From: Pyropia yezoensis
Lineage: Eukaryota > Rhodophyta > Bangiophyceae > Bangiales > Bangiaceae
DNA length: 64,000 bases
Direction of reading: 5' to 3'
NCBI GenBank assembly: GCA_009829735.1
Contig: CM020618.1
Span: 18,957,346 to 19,021,345, forward strand
Positions 23,140-34,837 of the stretch are shown piece by piece; the stretch's first letter is position 1, and every line of letters starts with the position of its first letter. The position numbers and the translations under genes are program-made. The notes under the pieces are model-generated. The model saw only the letters and a list, made by a program, of their open reading frames with translations, did not search any database and was not told the DNA's origin.

Positions 23140-24120
23140 AGCGCCGGAAGGAGCAGGAAGGAAGACCAGCGGCTGAGGGGTGGGGGCGCGGCTCGGGGGC
23201 GGCACGCCAGCAGCGGTGCCGGCGCGGTTTCAATAACCGCGCCGGCCGTGCTGGCGCCATCCGCCCCCCTCCCCCAACAGAGCCGCCGCGCCCGTGCCCC
23301 CCCCCGGCCGGCCGCCGATCCTCCACCCCACCCTCTCCCCACACTCTCCCCCCCAACCCCCCCCCCCCCCGCCCTCCCGCGCTCCCCCACAACAGACCCA
23401 CCGGTCAGGCCGCCGCCACCGCCACCTCCCGCCACCTTGGCCAGCACCACCTGCGGGGGAAGGGAGTGGGGGTGAGGGGAAAAGGGTGGGGGGAAAGAGT
23501 GGAAAAAGGCACGGCAGAGAATCAGCGGCCGTGGGGTGGGGGCGCGGCTCGGGGGCGGCACGCCAGCAGCGGTGCCGGCGCGGTTTCAATAACCGCGCCG
23601 GCCGTGCTGGCGCCATCCGCCCCCCTCCCCCAACAGAGCCGCCGCGCCCGTGCTCCCCCCCGGCCGGCCGCCGATCCTCCACCCCACCCTCTCCCCACAC
23701 TCTCCCCCCGAACCCCCCCCCCCCCCGCCCTCCCGCGCTCCCCCACAACAAACCCACCGGTCAGGCCGCCGCCACCGCCACCTCCCGCCGCCTTCGCCAG
23801 CACCACCTGCGGGGGGAGGAAGTGGGGGTGAGGGGACGGGGGTGCGGGGAAAGAGGGGGAAATGGCACGGCAGAGATTCAGCGGCCGTGGGGTGGGGGCG
23901 CGGCTCGGGGGCGGCACGCCAGCAGCGGTGCCGGCGCGGTTTCAATAACCGCGCCGGCCGTGCTGGCGCCATCCGCCCCCCTCCCCCAACAGAGCCGCCG
24001 CGCCCGTGCTCCCGCCCCGACCAAGCCGCCGATCCTCCTCCTCGACACCCTCCTGCTCCCCCTCACCTCCCCCGGACCCCCCCGCCCCCCCCTCCTCCCT
24101 GGCGCCAGGTAGTTACTCAC
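23140..24120 (+). repeat. Left array of hairpin cassettes (about 2.7 units of 356 bp)
   Basis: Each unit holds a C-rich part, a GCCACC-type part and a perfect hairpin: arms GCCGGCGCGGTT and AACCGCGCCGGC around the loop TCAAT. Hairpins lie at 23218-23246, 23574-23602 and 23930-23958, so the period is 356 bp. The inner edge ends CTGGCGCCAGGTAGTTACTCAC (24099-24120). A related array lies inverted at 44017-44700. Long inverted arrays of subrepeats occur at the ends of some mobile elements (foldback type), but here they may also be dispersed regulatory or recombination modules. Confidence 0.8.
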
Positions 24121-24307
24121 GCCAAACACCGACGCACGCAGCGGTACAGATTGCGGTTTAGCACACGGGGAAAGGGATGGTTGGGAAGGGGAGGGCGTGC
24201 GATGGGGGGAGAGCGCGTGGTGAGGGGGGACACGTACAGAGGCTGGGCAGGGAGGGGGGGCGGGGGGTATGGGGACGGGAATGGGTGGAGAAGGCTCATG
24301 CCCTCCC

Positions 24308-24420
24308 GCTAGCGTGCAGGCGTGAGCGTGCACGCGCGCATGCGCGCATGTGCGTTCGCGCGCGCTTCGCGCGTGCAAGCGCGCGCGCGTCGCGCGTGCA
24401 AGCGCGCGCGCGCTCGTGGA
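24308..24420. repeat. Alternating GC/GT purine-pyrimidine tract
   Basis: A run of GCGTGC / GCGCGC / CGCATG alternation, a sequence class able to form Z-DNA. A similar but shorter tract lies just inside the inverted copy at 43830-43900, so the pair is roughly mirror-placed. Confidence 0.6.
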
Positions 24421-27257
24421 GCAATGCTATTGTGTGGAACGCGGGACAAAAATAGGCCTAAGTGATCTCACAAAAATGCACATGATTAGCGCTGTGGCGT
24501 TCGGCCGACCAGTCTACGTAGTGCGTAGACTCGCGAGTATTTGGGATTCACAAACCACACGAGCCGTCCACACAGTGAAAGCGTCCCTGTTGAGGATCTG
24601 TATCTATCATATTGATGGGCAGTGTGAGCGTAGATATCTATGGTCCGTTGCACAAAGAAAATACATTGCGGTTCTTCTCGGCTCGGGCCCGGGCGGGAGA
24701 CCGGCCATGAAGGGGTCGGCGGCCGCCATGCTGACAGAAGGATCACAGAGCCCCACGAGAACTCATGAGGTCCGTGTGTCTCCCGGCCGGTATACCTCTC
24801 GCAGGGGCACCCTCGGTAAACTGGCGGCTTCCGACCCTGAAATGGGGCCATCCTTTTCGCACTTTTTTGCCCGGCTCGCGGGTCGGTCCGGGCTCCCCAT
24901 GCGCTAACTGAGGCTTGGAAGAGGGGTGCTCGATTTTGGGGAGGAACCCGGGGAAGGCTGTAGGCCATTGTTTTGAGGACCTTTCTCCGTGTGCGGGTCC
25001 CTATTTTTGAGAACGCTATGCTTGGGGGAATTGTTCCACGTCATGGGCTCGTTTGATTGGTCCACGAAGAAGCCAGGTCCTCATGTGCCCCTTGCCTGTT
25101 CAGGCATCTCTGGCAGGCCCCCCCCCGCCTCTTCAGAATCCACCCGCCCCACGCCGCGGCGGTCCCCGATGCCGGGACTTGGGCGGGGCACCTTCCGTGC
25201 ACAGAGGGCGGCCTAGCGGGGAGCAGGGCCCAGAGGGACATTTGTCCGCACGTGCCAACGTGCGCGACCAGTGGGGGCGATGGGGACCGCGCCCCGCGCA
25301 TCTGTGGCAGGGGGGGTGGTGATGCCTCGTCTTAGAGGAGAGGCGGGCAGCACGAAGGCCCTTGCTTTTTTTTTGTCCGTAAAGCAGACTGTGTCTCTCG
25401 CGAGACCCCCCAAAAAAGGCCCCACAGCAACGCCTTGCGCCTGCTTTACCTCACATCCCCTCTTGCCACCCACACCAAGCCAAGTGCTCAGCCAAGCCAG
25501 ACAGCTCCCGCTTGCCCAGGAGAGCCTCCGCGTCTGCCTCGCAGCCACCCTGACCTCGGCCGGGGCAGGCCTGCCCCCCTACAACAAAAAAACCAGCGCC
25601 GGCGGCGCCAGTACCACCGCCACCATCGACGTCGTCGCCCACCCCGTTCCATGTACAACAGTTACTTTACCCCAGCTGCCGTGCCCCCAGGCCGCCTAGA
25701 GCTCTCCCCATACCCCCGCTCGCTCCCTCCCACTATCAACCCAACCGCCATTGAACAGCGCATGTCGCTATCGCGGGCACCCTCCCTCAATCAAGAACCA
25801 TCCCCACCGCCGTCACCAGGCGCCCTCCCCTACCCCCCAACAAAAAAGGCCGTCAACCTCTGCCCCGCTCTCCCCCCAAAAATCGTAGCTATCACCACCG
25901 CTGCAACCGCGGTCACCTTGGCCGCTTCGTCGGCCACGGCGGCCGCCACCATGGCCACCGAGGTGCGCGGGGTCGCCGGCACCGCGGGCACCGGCACAGG
26001 CAGGGTGGCAACCACCTCCGCCTCGGCCGCCGGGCGGCCGCCACAGCAGCCGATGCCACCAGCGTGGTCGCCGTCCCCGCCGCCGCCGTCATCGCCGCCG
26101 ACGCCCCCCCCCCCCCCCCCCCCCAACTCGCCGTCGTCGCTGCTGCCGTCCATTCCGCCGCCGCCGCTTACGTCGTCGCCGCCACCCTCCCCCCCCCAAA
26201 CCTCGTCATCGCCGCCGCCTCCGCCGCCGCCGCCATCGCCGTCGCCGCCGCGGCGACCGCCGTCCCCCCCCTCCCCTCCCAAACTCGCCGTCGTCGCCGC
26301 TGCCGCCGACGTGGCCACCACCGCCGACGTCGCCGCCGCCGCCGTTGCTGCAGCTGCCGCCGCAATCGTCGCCATCGTCGTCGTCGTCGTCACCGTCGTC
26401 GTCGCTGTGCCCGCCATCGCCGGCGCTGCCCGCCGCACCGGCCCGATCCCGCGTGTCGTGGCCTACCCCACCTCGTGTACCCCCCTCCCGCTGTCCCACT
26501 TAATGAGCACGCTGGCAGGGTTTCCCGAAAGGGACCCACCACCGCTCATGTGGGGCCCATCACACCGGAGCATACCGTCAAGGTATCTGATTAGCTCAGG
26601 CCTGTGGCCCAAAGCTTCTCGGAGGAATGAGAAAAGAACGCTCCGTGTATCTTTTTTCTGCAACGTATCATACCTAACGGGCAGGACGCCAATGGGTCAA
26701 TCTGGCGTCATTTTTTTGTGAACGCCCAAAGTTCTGTGTTGTTTGGTTCACGCATCGTATCTAGGGACATCTCGTCCGCTTGCGTGTCTTAACCGACCAG
26801 GCCGACTGTCAGTTGACGTCCATGGCCTGTGGCCGAGACCATCCGCGGGTGTCTGCTGCAAGGGAGCGAGCGGTTGCGACCCTCTTGGCATACAGCATTT
26901 GGCGGGCCGGCGGACGGGGTCGGCGCGTGTCTGTTGCGTGGGAGCGATTGCGACCCTCTGGGCCAAACAGCATTTGGCGGGCCGGCGGACGGGTGCGGCA
27001 GGCCGGTGGACGGGTGCGGCAGGCCAGTGGACGAGGGCGGCAGGCCGGTGGACGGGGGCGGGAGCGGCCACCTGGACGTGCTGATCGCCGGCAACCACTG
27101 GTGGCGGTGACCGGCGGGGCTTTCGAGGTTGGCGGGCTGGTGGTGGTGGGCGCCCTGGTGCTGCTGTTCCATGTACGTGTACGGGTGACAGACGTCGCCT
27201 GGTCCTGCTTTTTGTCGGCCAGCAGTGGTCGTCGGCGGCGGGTCTCGCAGCTCAGGC
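24421..27257. other. Intergenic with simple repeats
   Basis: About 25900-26450 is a GCC/GTC trinucleotide-rich tract with poly-Pro, poly-Ala or poly-Gly frames on both strands, probably not coding. About 26860-27080 has two 80-bp copies containing CAGCATTTGGCGGGCCGG, then four copies of a 20-bp unit like GGTGCGGCAGGCCGGTGGAC. The section 24430-25000 has moderate composition and an open frame but no recognised motif. Confidence 0.45.
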
Positions 27258-28361
27258 ATGCCTCGTCGCGCCCCGCGCCACAAGGCCGCCAAGGCCCGCG
27301 TGGCCGTTGCGCGCGATGTGGACCCAGATGTACTCCTCGCCGTTTTTGACGTTGCCGGTGATGCTGTGGCGTCTTTTCGGCGCCTGGCAGTCGAAGCCCA
27401 TGGTCATGCGCTTGCCGACGGCGGACCAGGCCCAGCCAGGAACAGGCGCAAGGTCGAACTGAGGAACCCGGGACGGTACCAGCTTTCGACCGCCATCCAG
27501 GATGCACTGCTAGCATTCCTGAAGCGCGCGTCCTCGACGCCTCGGAAGCGCGCGTCCTCGACGCCCCGGAAGCGCGCGTCATCAGAATCGACCAAGGGGG
27601 CAGGCGAGAGCGAGAGCGACCCCGACGCCGCGGAGTCCGCTGCATCGGGTGGGGGATCGGGTGCCATGACGGTGCAGCCGCCCCCACGATCTGCCACCGT
27701 CGTCGACGTCGCGGAGAATGAGGAAGCCGGTGGGGCGGGCCCTGTACCCGACGACGCGCCCCTCTCGAGCAACGAGGAAGCCCTAACGCGAATTGGGTTT
27801 TTCGTGCTGGACACCGGGGCTGGCAGTCCCCCCGAACAAGGTGGCCAAGCGGGCACCTTGACCAAGAGACAGCTGCTTCGTCGCAGACGCTCGGGCGCGC
27901 GCCGTGGGGCGATGGAGGACCTCAACCGTCAGGTGGCAGAGGAAGCCGCTAAGGTGAAGCACCTTCTTCACATGGCCAATAACTTGACCGCGCTGCTGCG
28001 TACTGCCGTGCCCGACGTGGCGTCCACCGGCGGCGGAACATCCACGGATGTTGGGCCTGTGCGCGTGTCCCGGGAGTCGGACCCCACTACACCTGACACC
28101 ACGGCGGCGCTGGATTTGGCTGCCCGTCTGACGGACGACCTGCTCGCATCGTCACGGAAAATGCAAGCCGTGTCCGACAAGTTGGCGGCAGTGACGCGCG
28201 CGAACGAGGACCTCACCGCTACACTCACACAGGCACCCAAGGGATCCCAGTCCGACATCGACTCCCTTCAGGGGGTCGATACGTCGGGCGGGTTTGGGGA
28301 TGGGGCGGGTGGGGTGGGGGGTTCGAACGAGGTGGAGGGGTTGGAGCCGGACGGCCCTTGA
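27258..28361 (+). CDS. Unrecognised basic/coiled-coil protein
   Basis: A 367-residue frame from ATG 27258 (MPRRAPRHKAAKARVAV) to TGA. It has a basic N-terminus; a short ordered block (VDPDVLLAVFDVAGDAVASF); three copies of an eight-residue unit KRASSTPR (24-bp DNA repeats at about 27525-27590); an acidic linker; a basic patch (KRQLLRRRRSGARRG); and a predicted coiled coil (NRQVAEEAAKVKHLLHMANN; later DDLLASSRKMQAVSDKLAAV). No enzyme motif. It converges with the methyltransferase-SET gene 334 bp downstream. Oligomerisation or nucleic-acid binding is plausible from composition only. Confidence 0.6.
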   Translation: MPRRAPRHKAAKARVAVARDVDPDVLLAVFDVAGDAVASFRRLAVEAHGHALADGGPGPARNRRKVELRNPGRYQLSTAIQDALLAFLKRASSTPRKRASSTPRKRASSESTKGAGESESDPDAAESAASGGGSGAMTVQPPPRSATVVDVAENEEAGGAGPVPDDAPLSSNEEALTRIGFFVLDTGAGSPPEQGGQAGTLTKRQLLRRRRSGARRGAMEDLNRQVAEEAAKVKHLLHMANNLTALLRTAVPDVASTGGGTSTDVGPVRVSRESDPTTPDTTAALDLAARLTDDLLASSRKMQAVSDKLAAVTRANEDLTATLTQAPKGSQSDIDSLQGVDTSGGFGDGAGGVGGSNEVEGLEPDGP

Positions 28362-28695
28362 TGAGGGGCTCAGCCGCCGGCTCTCGTCAGCTATGTCATG
28401 TCTCTCTGCATTTTGCTTTGTAGCGTGGCTTCTCTTCGTAGCTTTCCATGCGTGTGCGTGGCTCGTGTACACATGGTATGCCCACCCACCTGCCTATGCA
28501 AAATTGTGGGGCGGCGAGCAGTCCAGTAGCATACCCGCCCCGCCATTGCCATTTCATCAGTGGCCCTCGGCGCGAAGGCCACCATTAAGCGGCCTTGCCA
28601 AAGTCTCCATTCGTGAACAGTACCGGCTGTGCGTCATCGACATTGGCCACGACAACCACAGCCCCCTCCGACACAGCGTCCTCCGCCAGCCCCGC

Positions 28696-31065
28696 CTAAC
28701 AAAACGTGTGCGGGGCTGTTCTTGTCTGGCCGCCCAGTGCCATCCGCGAGCGAAGACGCGCGCACCACTGCGCGTCGCATTCTGGTCCATAGTCAATCAG
28801 GATCTCCTCCCCGGCCTTGATCTTTCTTGTCGTCTCAAGAAAGAGGGCCCACGGAGAGACGAGCTCCTCAGGACTGGTCACCTGCTCGACACGCTGACAC
28901 AGGCGGGCGTTGAGGCACCGCTGCTGTGGCAACTGGAAAAGTGGGGACGGTGCCGACGGCAGCGGCGACCCGGTATCCACTGCCTGCCCTGAACCAGCAG
29001 GGCGGGTGTCAGTGGTGGTGGCACCTGTGCCTCCTCCTCCTCCGCCACGTGATTGTACCATTTCGGCCACCGTGTGACCGCCACCGCCCACCGCCACGAT
29101 GGCTCTCTCCACGGGAGAGAGGGCCCGGTAGTCGTTGACGAATCCGCCAACACAAAACGGGGCTGGCCTGACCGCCACACCCCGCTCCCGGTGGGTTCGC
29201 CAGTCACCGGAACCGCCGCGAATGGGGGCCGCCGCAGCGCGCCACTTGTGCTTGTCCACGCGTACCTGCATCGCACGAGACGTATAGTCGACCTGCGTGG
29301 TGCCCAGGACGCCCAAAACGTCTCCCGCGTATCGGGAACTGAGACTCTCTCGCACCTTGGAGAGGTCGCAGTACACGAGGGCGCCGTAGAACGGTGCCAA
29401 TTGCACGCCGGGGAGTACGTCATGCAGCACAAAGACACCAAGACCAGCGGCACCGCCATCCACGGTCGAGGGAGCCACGGCCAGGCCGAGGGCGGCGGCC
29501 TCTGCAATTCGCATTGCAGTCAAGTCCTCTGCTTGCAAGCGACAGCGCAGCTCCAACGGCCAGCGATCCAGAGCGACAACCCTAAGGCACAGCATGCGTC
29601 GGATGGACACGCAGCCCACCCGGTTGATGCCGCCATCCCACGGCGTCGCCCACCGCCCTGTGAGCCAGGCGAGCACATTGCTGGATAGAGCCGCATGTGC
29701 TGGTTGTCCAGCAGGCACCTGCAAGTCCAGGTGGTACCCAACAGGCCGGCGGAGGCTGGGGAACGGCGCGGCGTACGACGTCCCGTACGAGTGTGCCGAC
29801 TGGACCAGGTAGGACTTATTCGACAGGAGGTCGTCTCGCAAGGCCGCCTCTGCCAACACACGGCATGCCCGCACGATGTGACCGTCTACGTGCTCAGCCA
29901 GCCCCCCTTGGAGTATAGCAGAGACGAACGCACGTACCAGGTGGCCCTTTGACCCGATGAGACATGCTGCATCCTTGTCGCTCACCAACGCGTGGCGGTA
30001 CTGGCCCGCCCGCATGGTCAGCGCAGCGACGGCAACCGAGAGAGTGCCACTAAACGGGTCGGCCACCCACTCCCCGGCGTGGCAGAAGCGAGCGATGAGC
30101 TCTTGAAGCAGGGCCACGACCTTTTGCTCGGGGCGCAGAAACGGCCCAGCCCGCGCAGAAGGATGCCGTAAAACCGCCTCTGCCCGGGGCAGTGCGCGAG
30201 CATTGTTGATCACATTGGTGGACGCGGCATAGTCTGACGGGACGTAGCCAAAGCACCGGTAGGAAACCTGGGTGTGGGGATCGCTGGAGGACAGTCCTGT
30301 CCGTGTGGCATGGACGACAACCTCGGCCTTGTTCGTCAACACGACGGAGCTAAACGTCTGGCCAGCAGAGAAGGCGTGGGGGTCCTTGATCACGAGCAAG
30401 GGTACGTCGTCCACAATGAAGGCATGCGTCGAAGCGGGTGCCGCCCGGTGGGTCGCCGCAGAGCTGCTGCCATCGTCTCGGCGTCGCCGTTTCTTGACCC
30501 GCGACGGCACCGGTGCGGTGGAAGGCCCTTCCCTGTCGTCCCCGTCGTCGCCGACACGACAGGCACGAAGAGCGTCTGTCCAAATGGGAAGCTGCTGGCA
30601 GGAGCAGAAGATCAGCACGTGGCCGCCGGCTCGCAGTAGGTCACGGAACAGGTTGGCGGCCACGCGATAGTCGCTGTCTTCGAAAACGTCGTATTCTGCA
30701 TCCTTGGCACGGCGCTCTCTGCGTGTGTTGTACGGGGGATCGGTGAGCACCAGCTGCACACGACCCCTGATGGGGCCGTAGCCAGTCCCAGGTGGCCCAA
30801 TACCATCACGACCCGAACTAGACGAGTTGTGAGTGCTGAGGAGGTCTTTAAAGTCCACAGCGTGCGTTCAGACAACATCACGCAGCGAGCGCTCGACAAC
30901 ACCTTGCGCTTCCGCCCAGGCCAAACCCTCTTCCGCTGCACGAGCCTCCGAGGCCGACAGGGCGGCCGCCACTTTTCGTGCTTGGCCATCTCCCAATGCT
31001 CCCCCCCCCGGGGGTCTGGCCCGCGCTTGCTGTGTTGGATCAGGTGCGGCAGCTCCAGCTGGCAT
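28696..31065 (-). pseudogene. DNA methyltransferase-SET domain fusion, one in-frame TGA
   Basis: A bifunctional protein: an N6-adenine/N4-cytosine type DNA methyltransferase followed by a SET (lysine methyltransferase) domain, both SAM-dependent. Counting from codon 30858, the catalytic motif LVLTDPPYNTRRE is at residues 37-49 and the SAM-binding motif VADPFSGTLSVA at 265-276, so the order (DPPY before FxGxG-like) is the beta class. SET covers about 466-700, with AGLGVFVLHDV...FYGALVY, FVNDY, the Asn-rich RCLNARLC and the terminal AGEEILIDYGPECDAQWC. The frame stays open upstream to ATG 31065 except for one TGA at 30868-30870; no ATG follows that stop for about 280 codons. So the N-terminus needs read-through, another exon, or the gene is a CGA-to-TGA pseudogene. 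Stop is TAG. It is the last gene of the minus-strand block. Confidence 0.85.
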
Positions 31066-31248
31066 GTGCCCTCGGCGGCGATGGGGGTGGAGAGGATGGG
31101 GAAAAGTCAGTGGAACAATGGGTCCCGCTGCGGCAAGGAGACTGCCAGCATAAGCCGAGTCGACCCCGCACCCCGACACTGTCTGCACGTCCTGTGATGT
31201 CAGCCACGAAGGGCAAAAGGACGATAGCTGCGCCATCAGCGACAAGGT

Positions 31249-31625
31249 TTAGCTGGTGCGCCCCGTCCAGTCCGAGCACTCCGAGCGCACGAGAGCCGGG
31301 CGTGGTCTCCTTTGGCTTCTGACGGCGTCAGCGCGGCTGTTGCTGTCATGGCCGCTGCTACCACAATTGACGCCTCTGACTCTGTCGCGGTTGCTGCTGT
31401 CACCACTGCTGCTGTCACCACTGCTGCTGTCACCACTGCTGCTGTCGCTGCCGCTGCTGCTGTCGCTGCCGCTGCTAAGGTCGCTGCCGCTACTGTCGCT
31501 GCCGCTGCTGCTGCCCCCACTGCCACTGTCGCTGTTGTCAATGTCGTTGCCACCGCTGACCTTGTCGTTGCCTCCGCTCCCCTTATCGTTGCCTCCGCTA
31601 CTGCTGCTGCCGCTGCTGCTGCTGC

Positions 31626-31657
<32 letters not shown>

Positions 31658-33234
31658 AACCAAGCGGGGCGCCCATATGGTGACTCAGCGTCGTGGACGT
31701 CAGAGACGTCAGAGTCTTCTGTCCCGGGTGCGAGGACTCCTTCCCGGTCACACTCTGGGGGATACACGGCAGTCAACCCTGCTGCGATTGAAGTAAGGAT
31801 TGGCGGAATACCGCTCATTGAGCAATCGGATCGTGGTACCCGATAATGTGCCAGAGACAGGCGGGCAGGTTGTGGCTCCTCAGGTGGAGGCAGCTGTTGC
31901 CCACCCCCACAACTGACACTTCGAGTCAAGCGGCGACGTCGGAGGAGGTTGGAAGACAGGTTCTTGAATCGATGCCGTGGCTCCCTCGACGGCCGCTCGG
32001 CGTACCTATACACGTCCTTGTTGGCGGTGACAGTGTCGAGGTGCTCTAAAAATATCTTGGCCGCCATACGCAACTGGTCGTCCGCTGCAGGTGAGCGCCC
32101 CAGTGCTTCAGCGTCCACACTGTTCCGGACAGCACTCGGAACTAGGCCGTGGAAAAGATCCCGCAGCTGAGCCAGGGGAGCCAGTCGCCCAGTGCCCCCA
32201 CCAACCAGCGCCTCGTACCTGAGCTGCGTTGGGGACCAAAGCACATAGGGTGCCAGCATTTCCTCGGCTGAGGCAAAGCGAGACTGGCGGGCGAGCGCAA
32301 CCCATGCCCGGACGAGGGCGCGGACGGAGCGCGCGACAACACCAGACACGGTGCGCACACACACGCCCGCTCCCCTTTTTACCTTGCACGTATCGGTGTG
32401 CCGCTGTCCGCACAACGACTCCCTTGTAAGGTGAATGACGCGCGACAGCCAGAGGACTTTTTCAAATGGCGTCAGGGGAGACGCTCGCTGCCGCCTCGCA
32501 CGTTCGCGTCGTCGCACGATACGTCGCGAGGACGGGAGGACGGCGTCGAGGACGTCATTCAGCCACGACGGGGCCACGGCAGCGCTGGTCATAGCACAAC
32601 AGGACCGCAGTGGCAGTCGCAAGACGGTTGGGCCATTGACAGCGACCCGCGCTCCGGGAGTAGTTGGTCCAGCGAGTGGGTGACACCCACGGGCCCGACC
32701 AAGGGCGTCCGCCTGGACAGCCAGCTCCTCGGTGCATCCCGTCCATGCCAGCAAAACTTGCCATGTACGATAGTCGGCCATTCGTGGTGGCCAGCTCGTG
32801 TAGGAAAGCCCGACATCCTCGACGCCGCGTGCATGAGACGTGGCGGCCCTCTCGGATGCGCGACACAGGTCAGTGCTACGAAAGTGTAGCAACACACTAA
32901 CCGCTGCCGACAACTGTGCTGAAGCGGGGGACCGCAGACATCCGACATGGTCGTGTGTGATGCCGTTGGTGCCGACAGCCGTGTCCACCCAGCCGCAGAC
33001 TTTTGCCCAGGAACTGCGAACGGCCCCGCGTCGCTGGCCAATAGATCATTCCGCAGCCCCCGTCGTCACCAAGGAACATAGATACGCGTCGCACAAGCGC
33101 CCGACGGCTACTAGCATGCGCCAAGGCAACCGGTTCATATGATGGACGGCATCATCATCACCCGAGGCTGCTCCGGTGATACATTCGGCAAGAGTCGAAA
33201 GGGTATCACCTACGGTGCGAGGAGGGCGAGACAT
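31249..33234 (-). pseudogene. Unrecognised Ser-rich-tailed protein, one in-frame TGA
   Basis: The frame runs from ATG 33234 (MSRPPRTVGDTLSTLAECIT) to the stop at 31249, broken only by TGA at 33046-33048; it is continuous on both sides, total about 660 codons. The first two thirds look ordered and helical (for example PSWLNDVLDAVLPSSRRIVR, PFEKVLWLSRVIHLTRESLC, GVVARSVRALVRAWVALARQ). The last 170 residues are a Ser/Gly/Asp tail (31320-31670) with GGNDK and SSGDSSS repeats. No family recognised. It lies 183 bp upstream of the methyltransferase-SET gene in the same direction. If TGA ends translation, an inner start would leave a protein from about 32988. Confidence 0.55.
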
Positions 33235-34837
33235 GGGGGGACCGCCAAGAAGGGCGAGTCCGCCGTCACAGGCTGCCAGTGGGGTAGCAGGTGACGGAGT
33301 ACGTGCTTGGCAGCCACGGTCGGGAGAGGACGCCGATTGGGGCCAGCCAGTGAGCAGAAACGTGTAGACCGCCACCCGCGTCCACTTCGGACTGTCAGCA
33401 AACTTGATCGGTGCTACGAAATAAGTACTCCAGGCTCCCAGAGCCGAAAGTATGTGTCAGCCGATTCCACTTTCTCAGGTCGCTCCAAAAACACTATCCG
33501 TATGGCACCAGTTTACAACTGCTATCTCTGTAGCTCTGGCGGAAGAGCCCCCCCTCGTCTGCTTCCCCCCTCTTGCTATTATCCCCTCTTGTGCAACGGC
33601 CGTCGATATGGCGGCGTCCGTCGGGCGCACCACTTGATTTTGTACTGGCGGTGCGCAGAAGGGAGTGGGGGGATCGTCTGGAGGGTCCTCTAGCACCCTT
33701 TTATATTTTTTATTCAGGAAAGGGAGGTGGGCGGCGCCAGCCCGCCCACGTGACGGGAGGGGGGGGGGGGGGGATCATTGTTGTCCTCTCGTGGGGGTGA
33801 CCCGGGAACCCCCCTCGTACAGATGCTGCTGTCACCCCCCATCAAAGAGACGGCGGTCACCTCGTCGGGGGGGTACCGCTACCGCAAGCAAGCGGAAGGA
33901 TGGGAGAGGGTCGCTCCAGCCGCCGCATCGCGAGAAGCGGGGAGGGGTGTGAGCCTCCGCCGACACGGTTGACCCCCCCAGAAGTACTCAACCGCCCGCT
34001 TCTCGTCAACCAATGGGCCCATGAAAACGGACGAGACACCGCTGGAGAGCCGCTGACCTGGCGCGTCTGTCCGGGTGCACCAAGACACGCCACGAAGTTT
34101 TATGGCCGAACAGTGGCAGCTGGAAGTGCGGAGGAGGGGGCTTTCGGGGGGTGCGAAAGCACCCTCTTTATGAAAGCACAGCAGGACAGCCTCTCACAGT
34201 GGGTGTAATCTGGTTTCTCCCTCGTGGCGTGGCGACGCCCAGGGGCCCTGTCCATAGTGATTTTCGACATATCCTTCTGGCACCAGTTTACAACCAAACA
34301 CACGGGCCTGGGGGCCATGATCACCCCGGTGAGTGGAGCAGGCGCTCCTGACACAGCAGTCACTACTGCCAGCCGTCTGTGCCCTGGCACCGTGACCCTG
34401 ACCCGTGGTCCTGTCGCGGCAGAGCGCAAAGCAATCGGCTGCCCGGCTGCCATTACGGCCGTTCTGGCCCAGCTCCGCTCGTGACGAGAGCAAAAAAAAA
34501 GAAGCTACAACAGAGCGGTGGCAAGGGGAAGAAGGGGAGAGGGGGGGGGGGGGACACCCACCCATTCCACCGTTCTCAGAAGCCCACTGAGGGCGCGTGG
34601 TGATACACGGCCAGATCTGAGAAGGCCTGCCACGAGAGAGCCACGGAGTGTCGCGTGGAGCGGCAACGCACGCGCGAAACGTACGACCGTCAAAATATCC
34701 GGAGAGCACAGCAGCAAAAGAAAGAAAGAGAAAGGAAAACAAAGAGTGGAGTGTACAGGCGGACCCTGCCAAGAGACGAGGAACGACGCTCTCAACTTGA
34801 CCGCCCCCGATTGCACCATTTGGGCTGTCCCATGGCA
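33235..34837. other. Intergenic, 1.6 kb
   Basis: No gene recognised. It includes a G run at 33760-33775, another near 34540, and a short direct repeat (GGCACCAGTTTACAAC at about 33502 and 34279). It probably holds the promoter of the gene ending at 31249 and the 3' region of the dioxygenase gene. Confidence 0.4.

Noticed and set aside
25435..26721. Long Pro/Ala frame over the GCC-rich tract
   Set aside because: Trinucleotide repeats keep several frames open at once; no ordered segment or motif.
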